Source: Streptomyces sp. ISL-10
Lineage (GTDB): Bacteria; Actinomycetota; Actinomycetes; Streptomycetales; Streptomycetaceae
Length of the DNA stretch: 64,000 nucleotides
Direction: 5' to 3'
Assembly: GCF_018614575.1 (NCBI RefSeq)
Contig: NZ_JAGGOJ010000034.1
Location: 1 to 64,000, forward strand
Of this stretch, positions 42,813 through 51,701 are shown piece after piece. Below the pieces are notes generated by a model. That model was not told the origin of the DNA, did not search any database, and worked only from the letters and a program-made list of their open reading frames with translations. The position numbers and the translations under genes are program-made. The first letter of the stretch is position 1; each line of letters begins with the position of its first letter.

Positions 42813-42954
42813 GGTTCTGGCTCAACTTCTGTGGTGAAGACCCGATGCTCGCCGGATCGGGTCGGCGAGCAAGCCGAAGCGGCACGTCAGCGGGCTGGCC
42901 CTACACGGCGACGAGCCCGGCGCGACGCAGCTCCACAGAAGTTGAGCCAGAACC
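42813..42954. repeat. MITE-like repeat, copy 1 (142 bp)
   Basis: A perfect 22-bp terminal inverted repeat starts GGTTCTGGCTCAACTTCTGT. The inner 98 bases contain GACCCGAT...ATCGGGTC overlapping GCTCGCC...GGCGAGC, so two exclusive hairpins can form. It is identical to copy 2. Direct repeats of ATGTTCATGAGAACGGG lie at 42798 and 43013. Confidence 0.75.
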
Positions 42955-43080
42955 CGAGTATCGACAGCAGTTGTTCACCGTCTCGGGAGGCACCCAGATG
43001 CGCCCTGAGGCGATGTTCATGAGAACGGGAGGCACCGGAAAGTCCGGTTGAGCCACCGTGATTGACCCTTCGCTCCGGGG

Positions 43081-43635
43081 TCACGGCCCTTCCGCCAGCC
43101 GCCGGAGTGTCCGCCAGCGTGGTGCCTCGTCATCCGGGACGTCCGGGGAGGCGAAGTGAAACGGCACACCAAAATGGTCGGCCAGCGCCCGGCCTGCCTT
43201 GGCGACGGCAACGCCAGGCGGAGAGCCGTCAGGGTGGTGGTAGACGGTCGCCAGGTGGCTCTCCCCGTCTGGGGAGTCCAGGACCGCGACCAGGAGCACG
43301 AACCAGTCGTGCACGGTATCGCCGTCCCAAAACGCCTCCACCGCCACCACACGGCCCGGGAGGGCTGCGGCGCGCGCTGCGAGTGACGCAAGGTCGAGCG
43401 GATCGGGCGGTGTGCGCTGCACTCGGTCGCCGAGGGCCTCGTATCGCGCGTGAACCACCCGCTCGGCCTCGTGCAGGCCTACCCCCAGCGGACGCAATGC
43501 CTCCCAGACGGACCTGACCGCCGACAGCCGACGATCCCGCAGCACGTCGGCGTCGACCTCCCGACAGGTCCGTTCCTCCAGGTAGGCCCACCAGCCGCTC
43601 ACTGGGCCACCAGCCGGGATTTCAGGGTGCGTCAT
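43081..43635 (-). CDS. Hypothetical protein between two MITE copies
   Basis: The 184-aa frame starts MTHPEIPAGGPVSGWWAYLE and includes AVEAFWDGDTVHDWFVLLVA and FGVPFHFASPDVPDDEAPRW. It may be a small alpha/beta protein. The family is unknown. It is flanked by MITE copies 1 and 2, which could have moved it as a unit. Confidence 0.6.
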   Translation of the reverse strand: MTHPEIPAGGPVSGWWAYLEERTCREVDADVLRDRRLSAVRSVWEALRPLGVGLHEAERVVHARYEALGDRVQRTPPDPLDLASLAARAAALPGRVVAVEAFWDGDTVHDWFVLLVAVLDSPDGESHLATVYHHPDGSPPGVAVAKAGRALADHFGVPFHFASPDVPDDEAPRWRTLRRLAEGP

Positions 43636-43699
43636 AGGCCCGAACGTACGTCAGGGCCCGGAGCCCGACCCAACCGCCCCTTGGTGCTGTCGAATCTCG

Positions 43700-43841
43700 G
43701 GTTCTGGCTCAACTTCTGTGGTGAAGACCCGATGCTCGCCGGATCGGGTCGGCGAGCAAGCCGAAGCGGCACGTCAGCGGGCTGGCCCTACACGGCGACG
43801 AGCCCGGCGCGACGCAGCTCCACAGAAGTTGAGCCAGAACC
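43700..43841. repeat. MITE-like repeat, copy 2 (142 bp)
   Basis: Base for base the same as copy 1, including the 22-bp terminal repeats. About 38 bases after it (GACAGCAG.TGTTCACC) also resemble those after copy 1. It lies before the Rep remnant. Confidence 0.75.
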
Positions 43842-43914
43842 TGAGAACGGACAGCAGATGTTCACCACTTCGGGAGGCACCACCGTCTGGCGCTGTTCGA
43901 TTGCGGAGGCATGA

Positions 43915-45147
43915 TCACCCGACAGCCCGCCCAAAGCCGCTGCACCGACCTCGCGCTGGTACTCGACCGACACCGAGCCGGATGGACGGCTCCGCGTCGC
44001 CTGCGGCAACCGCCGCGCCTCCCGCTGCCCCACCTGCGCCTACACCTACGCCGGGGACACCTACCACCTCATCCGCGCGGGCCTGGCCGGAGACGAGACC
44101 AAGGACATCCCCGCCACCGTCCGCGACCACCCCCGCGTCTTTGCCACCCTCACCGCACCCTCGTTCGGCCCGGTCCACAACCGGCCCGACCGTGGCGTCT
44201 GCCGCTGCGGCACCCACCACGCCGAGGACGACCCCGCCCTGGGCACCGCCCTCGAACCGGCCACCTACGACTACGCCGGGACCGTGCTGTTCAACAAGCA
44301 CGCCGGGCAGCTCTGGCAGCGCTTCACCACCCGGCTGCGCCGCGAGATCGCCGCCCGCTCCGGACTCACCCAACGCGAACTCAAAGACGTCCTGCGGGTC
44401 TCCTACGGCAAGGTCGCCGAGTTCCAAAAGCGCGGCGCGATCCACTTCCATGCCGTCATCCGCCTCGACGGACCCGACGGACCCGACACCGCCCCGCCGT
44501 CCTGGGCCACCGTGCAGCTGCTCGACGCCTCCATCCGTGCCGCCGTCTCCCACTCGTACACGTCGATCACCGTGCCCGCTGTCGGGGACCAGCCCCGCCG
44601 GCCTTTCCGCTGGGGCCGAAAACTCGACATCCAACCCATCAGAGCGTTTGGCAACGATGACATCACCGAGCAGAAGGTCGCCTCCTACGTCGCCAAGTAC
44701 GCCACCAAAGCGGCCGAGTCGACTGGCAGCCTCGACCGCCGTATCGGGAACCGGGAAGTCCTCGACCTCCTGGACGTGCCCGACCACCCGCGTCGGCTCA
44801 TCGAGGCCTGCCTCGACCTCGCCCCGCTCTACCCCGACCGGAAGCTGGGGGCCTGGGCTCACATGCTCGGCTTCCGCGGTCACTTCTCCACCAAGTCCCG
44901 CCGCTACTCCACCACCCTCGGCGCCCTCCGCCAGATCCGCGCCGACTACCGCGCCGCCCAGGAACAAGACGCGCTCGGCGACCCGGACACCGTGCTCGTC
45001 CTCGCCTCCTGGCAGTACGCCGGACACGGCCACACCCGCGGCGAATCCGCACTCGCCGCCAGCATCGCCCGCGACATCCAGCTCAACCGCGAAACCGCCC
45101 GCGAAGCCCTGCAAGACCAACTCGCCCTGGAAGGAGTCACCGCATGA
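43915..45147 (+). pseudogene. AICE replication initiator (Rep), start lost
   Basis: The frame reads EPDGRLRVACGNRRASRCPT, TYHLIRAGLAGDETKDIPAT, RVFATLTAPSFGPVH and then VAEFQKRGAIHFHAVIRLDG, the signature of pSAM2-like rolling-circle Rep proteins. The frame opens after a stop at 43912 and has no start codon until 44284, well inside the protein. The N-terminus is missing or was replaced by MITE copy 2. A shorter product from the GTG at 44284 would lack the zinc-finger part. Confidence 0.78.
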
Positions 45148-45350
45148 CCACCACCGTGATCGAGCGGAAGTGGCACACCACCGCCGAGGTCGCCGACATG
45201 CTCGGCTTCGGCCTGTCCAAGACCAAGATGCTCGTGCTCACCGGGGAGATCCGCTCCGTGAAGGTCGGCCGTAACCGCCGCATCCTTCCGGCCTGGGTCG
45301 ACGAGTACGTCGAGCGCGTCGCCTCCGGCGCTGGAGGGCTGGCGGCATGA
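45144..45350 (+). CDS. xis: Excisionase-like HTH protein of element B
   Basis: The 68-aa protein (MTTTVIERKWHTTAEVADML, GLSKTKMLVLTGEIRSVKVG) is a MerR/Xis winged helix. It overlaps the Rep stop and the integrase start by 4 bases each and looks intact. Confidence 0.85.
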   Translation: MTTTVIERKWHTTAEVADMLGFGLSKTKMLVLTGEIRSVKVGRNRRILPAWVDEYVERVASGAGGLAA

Positions 45351-46572
45351 GCGGCAAGCGCGGCAATGGTGAGGGCTCCATCTACCCGTACAAGAATGGC
45401 TACGCGGCCTACGTCTGGGTAACCAAGCCTGATGGCAAACGGCCCGGAAGTACGCCTACGGCAAGACCCGCGAAGAAGTCCACGAGAAGTGGCTCAGCCT
45501 CCACGCCGAGGCGAAGAAGGGCCCGGTGGCCACCCGACACCGGACGCTCGCCGCCTTCCTCTCGTACTGGCTCGACTCGATCGTGAAGCCCAACCTCGCC
45601 CCGTTGTCGTACGTCTCGTACGAGGGTTACGTCCGGCTCTACATCGCGCCGCACCTCGGCACGAGGCGGCTCGACAAGCTGACCGTCCGGGACGTACGCG
45701 AGTGGCTGACCAAGCTGGCGACCGTCTGCCAGTGCTGCACTCGGGGCAAGGACGCCAAGCGGGACCGCGCCCGCCGGAAGTGCTGCGCGGTCGGGGAGTG
45801 CTGCGAGTCCTACGCGTCCCGCCGGGTGATCCAGGGCTCCCGCGACGCCCTGCGGGCCGCGCTCACCCATGCGGTCGCCGAGGAAGAGATCAGCAAGAAC
45901 GTCGCTTCCCTCGTCAAGGTGCCCAAGCCTCGCCGTCGCCGGATCAAGCCCTGGTCCGTCGCCGAGGCGGGCCAGTTCCTCACGGACGCTGCCGCCCGTG
46001 ATGACCACCTCTTCGCGGCCTGGGTCCTGGTGCTCTGCCTCGGCCTGCGCCGGGGGGAGGTCCTGGGCCTGACGTGGAAGTCCGTCGACTTCGAGACCCG
46101 CGAGCTGTACGTCGATCACCAGATCCAGCGCGCCGGGCGCGAGATCCTCCACCGCGAGACAAAGACCGAGGACTCCGACGACTTCCTGCCTCTGCCGGCA
46201 CTCTGCCTCAAGGCCCTGAGGATGCGGCGCGCCCAGCAGCTCGGCGACCGGAAAGCCGCCGGGGAGCTCTGGCAGGACAGCCATAACCTGATCTTCACGA
46301 CGAAGTACGGCACCCCGATCGAGCCGGGCAACCTCACCCGCATGTTCGCTCTGCGTGCCCGCCGCGCCGCTCTCCGCGTGATCCCGCTCCGGAACACCCG
46401 GCACACGTGCAGCTCGCTCCTGGTCGCCCTCAAGGTCCACCCGAAGGTGGCACAGCGCATCCTGCGGCATTCACAGATCGCCATGACGATGGAGGTCTAC
46501 GCCGAAGCGAGCGAGGAAGCTGTCCGCGCCGCGATCGGCAAGCTGTCCGACGCGATGGGCGGCACCGGCTGA
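45347..46572 (+). pseudogene. Tyrosine integrase of element B, frameshifted
   Basis: The N-terminus is read as MSGKRGNGEGSIYPYKNGYA and then fails near 45441, where a G seems lost (AAACGG-CCCGG). The continuation in another frame (TRHRTLAAFLSYWLDSIVKP to the end) keeps the Arg in LGLRRGEVLGLTW, TRHTCSSLLVALK, LRHSQ and a C-terminal Tyr (EVYAEASEE). It is one base away from being intact. Total length would be 408 aa. Confidence 0.82.
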
Positions 46573-46587
46573 CAGCGGTCGGCGCGG

Positions 46588-46609
46588 TTGCTGTACTTCG
46601 CTGCTGTAC
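46588..46609. promoter_or_regulatory. Right-arm Int sites of element B
   Basis: TTGCTGTAC and GCTGCTGTAC stand 12 bases apart just before att core 3. The same GCTGTAC word occurs once in the left arm of A and once in that of B. Confidence 0.45.
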
Positions 46610-46620
46610 GGCCCCAACGC

Positions 46621-46652
46621 AAGAGGCCCCCGGATCTCTCCGGGGGCCTCTT
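46621..46652 (-). terminator. Strong hairpin next to att core 3
   Basis: AAGAGGCCCCCGG pairs with CCGGGGGCCTCTT around 6 bases. Confidence 0.7.
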
Positions 46653-46657
46653 ACCTG

Positions 46658-46701
46658 TGTGCACTCGGCAGGATTCGAACCTGCAACCTTCTGATCCGTA
46701 G
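46658..46701 (-). repeat. att core copy 3, border of elements B and C
   Basis: The same 44 bases as at the other cores. The bases after it (GCGCGTGCACC) differ from those after copies 1 and 2. Confidence 0.9.
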
Positions 46702-46805
46702 GCGCGTGCACCCCGGATGTGGCGCCCGAGAACGAGCCTACGCGTGCCCGTGATCCTGCGGAGCGCTGCGTCAACCGTCCGCGTCTGTTCGCTGGTGTGC
46801 GTCTA

Positions 46806-46831
46806 CGTTGATGTCAGTTGTTGATGTCAGA
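46806..46831. promoter_or_regulatory. Left-arm Int sites of element C
   Basis: ACGTTGATGTCAG and then TTGATGTCAGA, a repeat also found at the right end at 59373-59398 in the same orientation. Integrase arm-type binding is inferred. Confidence 0.5.
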
Positions 46832-46997
46832 GGAACCGCTCGCGACTTCACGATCCACCCGGTCGGTTCGTAAGGGCAGCGGTCACGAGCAGTGCGAGGT
46901 AGACGCTGCATATCCAACTACCCAACTGGATAACCTCGGCGTAGCCCTCGCGGATGGCGGACGGAAGGGGCTGCCCAGACTGACTCTCGTAGCCTCA

Positions 46998-48563
46998 TTA
47001 CTCAGCCGCTTTCAGCAGTTGAGTAATTGGTTGATCCGTCCCAATCCACATGGTCTTCATGCCGAACGGCTCCTGCTCCGACTCGCTGAGCAATTCCTGC
47101 CCTCCAGGATCTCGGGAAATGTGGACCGACAAGTATGGGGATGTGTCTCCTTTCGCGAAACCCGCTTGCTCATTCCATTTAGGCGTTACCCACCACATAT
47201 CGGCATAGTAGGGGGCTTGCGTGAGATTTAGAATCTCACTGCCGCGATAGATTCTCGATCCATAGTGAATGAAGTCGTCGCCTGGATTTGCGACCCACTT
47301 TGGCGCATCTCGCAGATGCTCGTGGCCCTTGGATTCCCGATTCCATGAATATTGAACCGACTGAGCGTAGCTGTTGCCTAGCTTGCACCTGTCGGCCCTA
47401 ATGTAAGACACGGCTGCGTAGACCGTGACCCTATGAAGATCGGAATTCAATGGGACTGGCACATTTATGTCAGCAGAGAAGTCATCGCCAGGGTCAAGTC
47501 GAGAGCCCGCATTCACAAATTCACCAGCCCCCAGCATGCGGGAAGGGGCATGGCTCTCGTGCCGATAAATCCAGCGGCGATACGACAGTGCATCCTTCCA
47601 GTCTATGCGCCCTGTGCCTTGCTTCGTCGTAGTGGCCGGCACCCCTTCGACTGCCCAAAGAGTGCCCACTACATAAATACGGACCGATCCCGTATTGCGA
47701 AAAGTCACGCGTGCTGGCACATAGAGGACCGTTCGCTGGGAATTGACCGTGGGTTTCCCGAACGATGCCTTAAAGGGCACCTTTTCGGGAGTGGTGTAGG
47801 GCACGTACATTACGGAGTATGCCACGCTTGCGGCGCCGACGGCTGTGGATATCGCCACCCCGAGGGCGAAACTCTTGGGATATGGAATGGTTGCCCATAT
47901 CCTCTGGCGGCTCAATACCTCGATTACCCACCCAGACCACAGCACCAATCCAATCCATATCCAGAGGTACGGAGTATATTCGCCGCCCTTGATCTGAAGA
48001 ATGAGGAACATTAGGTTCGTAGCTGCTGCAGCTATCGCGCCCGCCAAGACGCCCTCGCCCGAATACTTAACCCTCCTCTTTCCGTAGTAATCAAGGAGGG
48101 CGACCACGGCAATAAATTCGACAACGGCAGCCAGCAGGATGGCTACGCCTGTCATTCGCCCACCGTACGTCAGGGATCCGAAAGTATCCGCTACCCCAAC
48201 CCTAACAAGAATAAAAAGAGAGACTAGCAGCCCGAGAGCCGCAAAAGCAGCAGTAGCACGCCTCTGCCAAGGTTTATCTGGCCAGCATCCTGGATGTTCC
48301 AGCCAGATAACCTGTTTTCTATCGCTAAGATTGATATCCTGAGGTAGGCCAGCCCGCCGCAATACCCTTCGCAGTTCTCGAAGTGACCACACTTTATTGA
48401 CAATTTCGCTTCGAATGCTCACTGCCCGAAGACCACGCTTATCGGGGGCATGTATGATGACAAGCGGCTGATTTTCCACGTGATTAGCATCGCGGCCCTT
48501 CGGGTGCCATGCAATCCTGAGGCACCCATTAGTGGCATCGTGAAGGTGATCGGCTTGGCTCAC
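46998..48563 (-). CDS. Five-TM membrane protein with large C-terminal domain, AT-richer cargo
   Basis: The 521-aa protein has an N-terminal ~90-residue soluble region and five TM helices at about 115-285 (FAALGLLVSLFILVRVGVAD, GVAILLAAVVEFIAVVALLD, LAGAIAAAATNLMFLILQ, YLWIWIGLVLWSGWVIEV, LGVAISTAVGAASVAYSVMY). A ~250-residue C-terminal part with beta character follows. The base composition is visibly lower in GC than its neighbours, so it was probably acquired separately. The family is unknown; a defence or surface role is possible. The GTG start is tentative. Confidence 0.7.
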   Translation of the reverse strand: MSQADHLHDATNGCLRIAWHPKGRDANHVENQPLVIIHAPDKRGLRAVSIRSEIVNKVWSLRELRRVLRRAGLPQDINLSDRKQVIWLEHPGCWPDKPWQRRATAAFAALGLLVSLFILVRVGVADTFGSLTYGGRMTGVAILLAAVVEFIAVVALLDYYGKRRVKYSGEGVLAGAIAAAATNLMFLILQIKGGEYTPYLWIWIGLVLWSGWVIEVLSRQRIWATIPYPKSFALGVAISTAVGAASVAYSVMYVPYTTPEKVPFKASFGKPTVNSQRTVLYVPARVTFRNTGSVRIYVVGTLWAVEGVPATTTKQGTGRIDWKDALSYRRWIYRHESHAPSRMLGAGEFVNAGSRLDPGDDFSADINVPVPLNSDLHRVTVYAAVSYIRADRCKLGNSYAQSVQYSWNRESKGHEHLRDAPKWVANPGDDFIHYGSRIYRGSEILNLTQAPYYADMWWVTPKWNEQAGFAKGDTSPYLSVHISRDPGGQELLSESEQEPFGMKTMWIGTDQPITQLLKAAE

Positions 48564-48726
48564 TGGGCACCAGAGGAGATCCGGGGATATCAGCGGCTAC
48601 CGCAATTGGCTGAGTCGTGCGGTGGTGGTGCGGGTGTAGGCACGCCGTTCCTACTGAGGCTGAACGATCCGTGCGGTCACTGTCCAGGCCCGTGCGCTGG
48701 GGTGCGACCTTGATCGGGGACTGATG

Positions 48727-49296
48727 TCACGCCGTGGCGATTGATGCCGGGTCCGCGGTGCGGTCGGTCAGGCTGTGGCTCGTGTCGGGACGCGCTGGCC
48801 GCTGTGCAAGCCACCCGGAGACTCGCGGCCCGCCGTTCACTGCCCCGCCTTCCATGACCGTGCGGACGTACTCGAATCCGTGAGTCAGGTAGTAGCGCTG
48901 GAGCGCTTCGTTCGTCGTCCAGGCGTCGAGGCGGAGCCATCGGGCGCCGGACCGATACGCACGGTCGCCCGCCCAATCGAGCAGCCGTCCCCCAAGATCG
49001 TTTCCGGCATGGGTCCGGGCCACGGTCAGCTTGTTCACGAACATCGAGGGCTCGGCAATTTCCCCATCCGTCCAGAGCCCGTCTTCAGCATCCGGCGTGA
49101 GCGTGATGGTTGCTGCCGTCGTGTCACCGTCACGCACCATGAAGACGGTCCCGGCCTCGATCGTGGCGAGCAACCGATCCGCCGGGTACGGACGACGCCA
49201 CTGGTCGCTACCGAGTGCACTGAGCCACGCGGCCGCCTCCTCTCGAAAGGCGAGCAGCATGGCCAAGTCGTCCGGAGTCGCGTTCTCGATGATCAC
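48727..49296 (-). CDS. GNAT-family N-acetyltransferase
   Basis: The 189-aa protein has the GNAT fold: TPDDLAMLLAFREEAAAWLS at the start, LTVARTHAGNDLGGRLLDWA as the acetyl-CoA motif (RTHAGNDLGGRL) and ALQRYYLTHGFEYVRTVMEG. The substrate is unknown. It overlaps the GntR stop by 4 bases, so it is controlled together with that gene, as cargo of element C. Confidence 0.86.
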   Translation of the reverse strand: MIIENATPDDLAMLLAFREEAAAWLSALGSDQWRRPYPADRLLATIEAGTVFMVRDGDTTAATITLTPDAEDGLWTDGEIAEPSMFVNKLTVARTHAGNDLGGRLLDWAGDRAYRSGARWLRLDAWTTNEALQRYYLTHGFEYVRTVMEGGAVNGGPRVSGWLAQRPARPDTSHSLTDRTADPASIATA

Positions 49297-50063
49297 TGCG
49301 GCTCATTCCCTCGTGCGGACAGGTTGCCGATCTCGTAGTTCATGCGGTTCAGGTCCCCCCGGAAGGTGGTGACCGTGCACCGGATCGGCTTATCAGCCGA
49401 GTAGCCGGTGCGGGTCCAGAGCAGCACAGGCACACCGGCACCGATGTCCAGCAGCCGAGCCTCATCCGGGGTGGGCATCCGCGTGGCGATTTCGTCGAAG
49501 TACCCGATCTGCTCGATGCCGACGCCCGCGAGGTAGCGCGTCGTCCCCTCTGCGATGTCTCCCGGCTCGGTGAGGCGCGGTGCCTGCTGGGCGAGCCACT
49601 CCGGGTAGTACGTCGCCTGGGTCGACCACGGCACCTCGTCAACGAACCGGTGGCAGAACCGCAGAACCGCCGTGGACTGGCCATCCACCCTGAGACGTTC
49701 CGCCACGTAGTCGTTCGCAGGCGTCAGCTCGACACGGAAGGTCTGAGTCGGCCGGCGCCCGGCGTTGGTGACGTCGGTGTTGTAGGCGTCGCCGTTCTGC
49801 GGGAAGGTCAGGTTCTCGAACCGCGAGGCGTTCAACTCGAAGACCTCATGCTTCCGAACCTCGTAGCCGAGCCCTTGGCTGGACGAGATTAGCCCCTCGC
49901 TGACCAGCATGTTCAAGCCCGAGCGGACCGTGTTCCGTGACGCGTCGAACCGGCCTGACAGCTCACTTTCCGAAGGCAGCCGTGAGCCCGGCGGGTACGT
50001 GCCGCTGTCGATCTCGCGGCGGAGGGCGTCAGCGACCTGCCGGTACTTCGGCTGCTTATTCAT
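49293..50063 (-). CDS. GntR/HutC-family regulator of element C
   Basis: The 256-aa protein starts MNKQPKYRQVADALRREIDS and has the winged HTH (PGSRLPSESELSGRFDASRN and TVRSGLNMLVSEGLI), then a UTRA domain (LRFCHRFVDEVPWSTQATYY and IGAGVPVLLWTRTGYSADKP). It is the counterpart of the GntR gene in AICE 1, but with the opposite gene order. An 18-bp inverted repeat lies before it. Confidence 0.88.
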   Translation of the reverse strand: MNKQPKYRQVADALRREIDSGTYPPGSRLPSESELSGRFDASRNTVRSGLNMLVSEGLISSSQGLGYEVRKHEVFELNASRFENLTFPQNGDAYNTDVTNAGRRPTQTFRVELTPANDYVAERLRVDGQSTAVLRFCHRFVDEVPWSTQATYYPEWLAQQAPRLTEPGDIAEGTTRYLAGVGIEQIGYFDEIATRMPTPDEARLLDIGAGVPVLLWTRTGYSADKPIRCTVTTFRGDLNRMNYEIGNLSARGNEPQ

Positions 50064-50083
50064 GAGCCCATCATGACGCACTC

Positions 50084-50178
50084 GGTCAACTTGTTGGTAC
50101 ATGTTGGCCCTGATCTCTTGACGTCTCAATGTTCGGGGGTGCAGCATCACTGCATCAGCTTGTACCAACAAGTTGACC
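50084..50178. promoter_or_regulatory. 18-bp inverted repeat operator pair before the GntR gene
   Basis: GGTCAACTTGTTGGTACA (50084-50101) returns as TGTACCAACAAGTTGACC (50161-50178), a perfect complement 59 bases on. A looped operator for the GntR protein controlling both the GntR gene and the transfer operon is inferred. Confidence 0.7.
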
Positions 50179-50179
50179 A

Positions 50180-50562
50180 AGTGGTGCAGCTCTATCAAGC
50201 ATGCCCGCTTGCGGCGGTATTCCCGCGAGGGAGTACCGGCACTGCACGTCAAAGGGGCCCGGGACAGAGCGGGCCGAGGGCACCCGGGTCCTTGTCATTC
50301 ACCGGAGGGCTTGAGACCGAAAGGTCACGTCTCCATACGCCTGCAACGGGAGCTCGCGTTCTCGAAGGAGACATCTGCACCACCACAACATTCCGCAACG
50401 CCCTTGAGCGCTGCGGCCGGTTGCCTGCCCTGCCCGTCCGGCCATGAGCCGTACGGGCAGGGCCGAGGGGAGCCGGGTTTCTGGTTCTAACGGCGCGCGC
50501 GCCCGGTGCTGGAACACCGGGGGCGCTGTTCGGGCCGTTCTGCTGCTAGGGAGACACGACCC
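50180..50562. other. Leader region of the element C transfer operon
   Basis: About 380 bases without a convincing gene. It contains the promoter of the rightward operon; I could not name certain boxes. Confidence 0.4.
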
Positions 50563-50832
50563 ATGAATCACATCGGTGCTGTTCAGGCGGTTGTTACCGC
50601 CACCTCGTACGCCGAAGAGCCCACGACCGCGGAGCTGGACGCGATCGAGCACGAGATGCCGCTCATCACGGCGGAAGTCGAGCTTCTGGACGCCGTGATC
50701 ATGACGATCGACCGTCCAGCCAATGAGCTGGACATGCGCCGCGTGCGCCGTGCCCGGAACCGGGTGCTGGCGGCGCGGCGCGACCTGACGAACCGCGCGG
50801 CCGACACAAGCATCCCGCGAGGTGCCGCATGA
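50563..50832 (+). CDS. DUF6284-like small protein
   Basis: The 89-aa protein starts MNHIGAVQAVVTATSYAEEP and is helical (ELDAIEHEMPLITAEVELLD, MRRVRRARNRVLAARRDLTN). This pattern matches small proteins at the head of AICE operons that I believe are DUF6284. It overlaps the next gene by 4 bases. Confidence 0.65.
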   Translation: MNHIGAVQAVVTATSYAEEPTTAELDAIEHEMPLITAEVELLDAVIMTIDRPANELDMRRVRRARNRVLAARRDLTNRAADTSIPRGAA

Positions 50833-51701
50833 ACCGAGTTGGCAAAGCGCTGCTCGTGCTGGCCCTGGTCGCCGTTGTCGGCATGGCGTTCCGGGTGTCG
50901 TGGAACGCTCTGCGGGACGTGGCCAAGGCGATCGGCGCGGACGGTACGGCCGCGACGCTGTACCCGTTCGTGGTCGACGGCCTCATGGCCCTCGCCCTGG
51001 TGGCCACGCTCGCACTGACCGGCGACGCCAAGCGGTTCGCGCTGCGGGTGCTCGCCACCTACACGATCGCCTCGCTCGTCCTCAACTACGTGCACGGGCT
51101 TGTACCGGAGCTGCACGGTCGATCGGTCGACTGGGGTCGACTGGCCGACTGGGACCCCGCCAATTGGGCTCTCGTGCTGCTCGCCACGTCGCTGCCGGTC
51201 GGGTCGATCTACTTCGGCTCAGACCTGGTCGCCAAGGTGCTGCACCACCAGCCGGACCCAGCACCGGCTGCCGCCGAATCGGCAGAAACATCAGCAAATC
51301 GGTCTACGGCTGACCTCGGGGAACGCCCCGAACCCGCCGCCGTGTCGATCGAGCAGCGTGCCGTCCCGGCGATCGAGCCGGTCACTGTGGCGGTCGAGGG
51401 CATCGAGCCGACTCCCAACCGCGTGCCGGTCGGGGCAGTCGCGGCGGAGCAGTCGCGTCCGCGTCGGACGACCGGTCGGGTCCCTGAGGTTGCCCGATCG
51501 AGCCGACCGATCCGCACGGCCGAGCAACTGCTGATCGAGGCTCGCACCACGACTGAGGACTGGCCGGTCGAGGAGCTGACGGCCGAGGGGATCCGCAAGG
51601 CCGTGCGCACCTCGCCCGCGAAGGCGCGGGTCCTGCGTGAGACGCTGCGCGCCGAGCGCACGGCTGTCGGACAGCCGGTCCCGGTGTCTGAGGCTGTGTG
51701 A
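50829..51701 (+). CDS. DUF2637 membrane protein of element C
   Basis: The 290-aa protein starts MNRVGKALLVLALVAVVGMA and has four TM helices (ALLVLALVAVVGMAF, LYPFVVDGLMALALVATLAL, VLATYTIASLVLNYVHG, WALVLLATSLPVGSIYFG). After a Pro/Ala-rich linker it ends with PVEELTAEGIRKAVRTSPAK, the same block as in the AICE 1 homologue. Its stop overlaps the next start (TGATG). Confidence 0.84.
   Translation: MNRVGKALLVLALVAVVGMAFRVSWNALRDVAKAIGADGTAATLYPFVVDGLMALALVATLALTGDAKRFALRVLATYTIASLVLNYVHGLVPELHGRSVDWGRLADWDPANWALVLLATSLPVGSIYFGSDLVAKVLHHQPDPAPAAAESAETSANRSTADLGERPEPAAVSIEQRAVPAIEPVTVAVEGIEPTPNRVPVGAVAAEQSRPRRTTGRVPEVARSSRPIRTAEQLLIEARTTTEDWPVEELTAEGIRKAVRTSPAKARVLRETLRAERTAVGQPVPVSEAV

Larger units (their letters stand above)
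41709..46701. mobile_element. Element B: mini-integrative element with broken Rep and Int
   Basis: Bounded by att cores 2 and 3. It carries a Rep remnant, an intact Xis, a frameshifted integrase at its right end, two identical 142-bp MITE-like repeats and three unknown genes. There is no traB. It cannot move by itself but shares att sequences with its neighbours. Confidence 0.8.

Noticed and set aside
42839..42870. H-type pseudoknot in the MITE-like repeat
   Set aside because: Both stems exist in sequence but the connecting loops would be zero bases, so they can only form one at a time.
46911..46931. ATCCA...TGGAT palindrome in the left arm of element C
   Set aside because: Arms of five bases around ten bases are expected by chance at this scale and match no other site.
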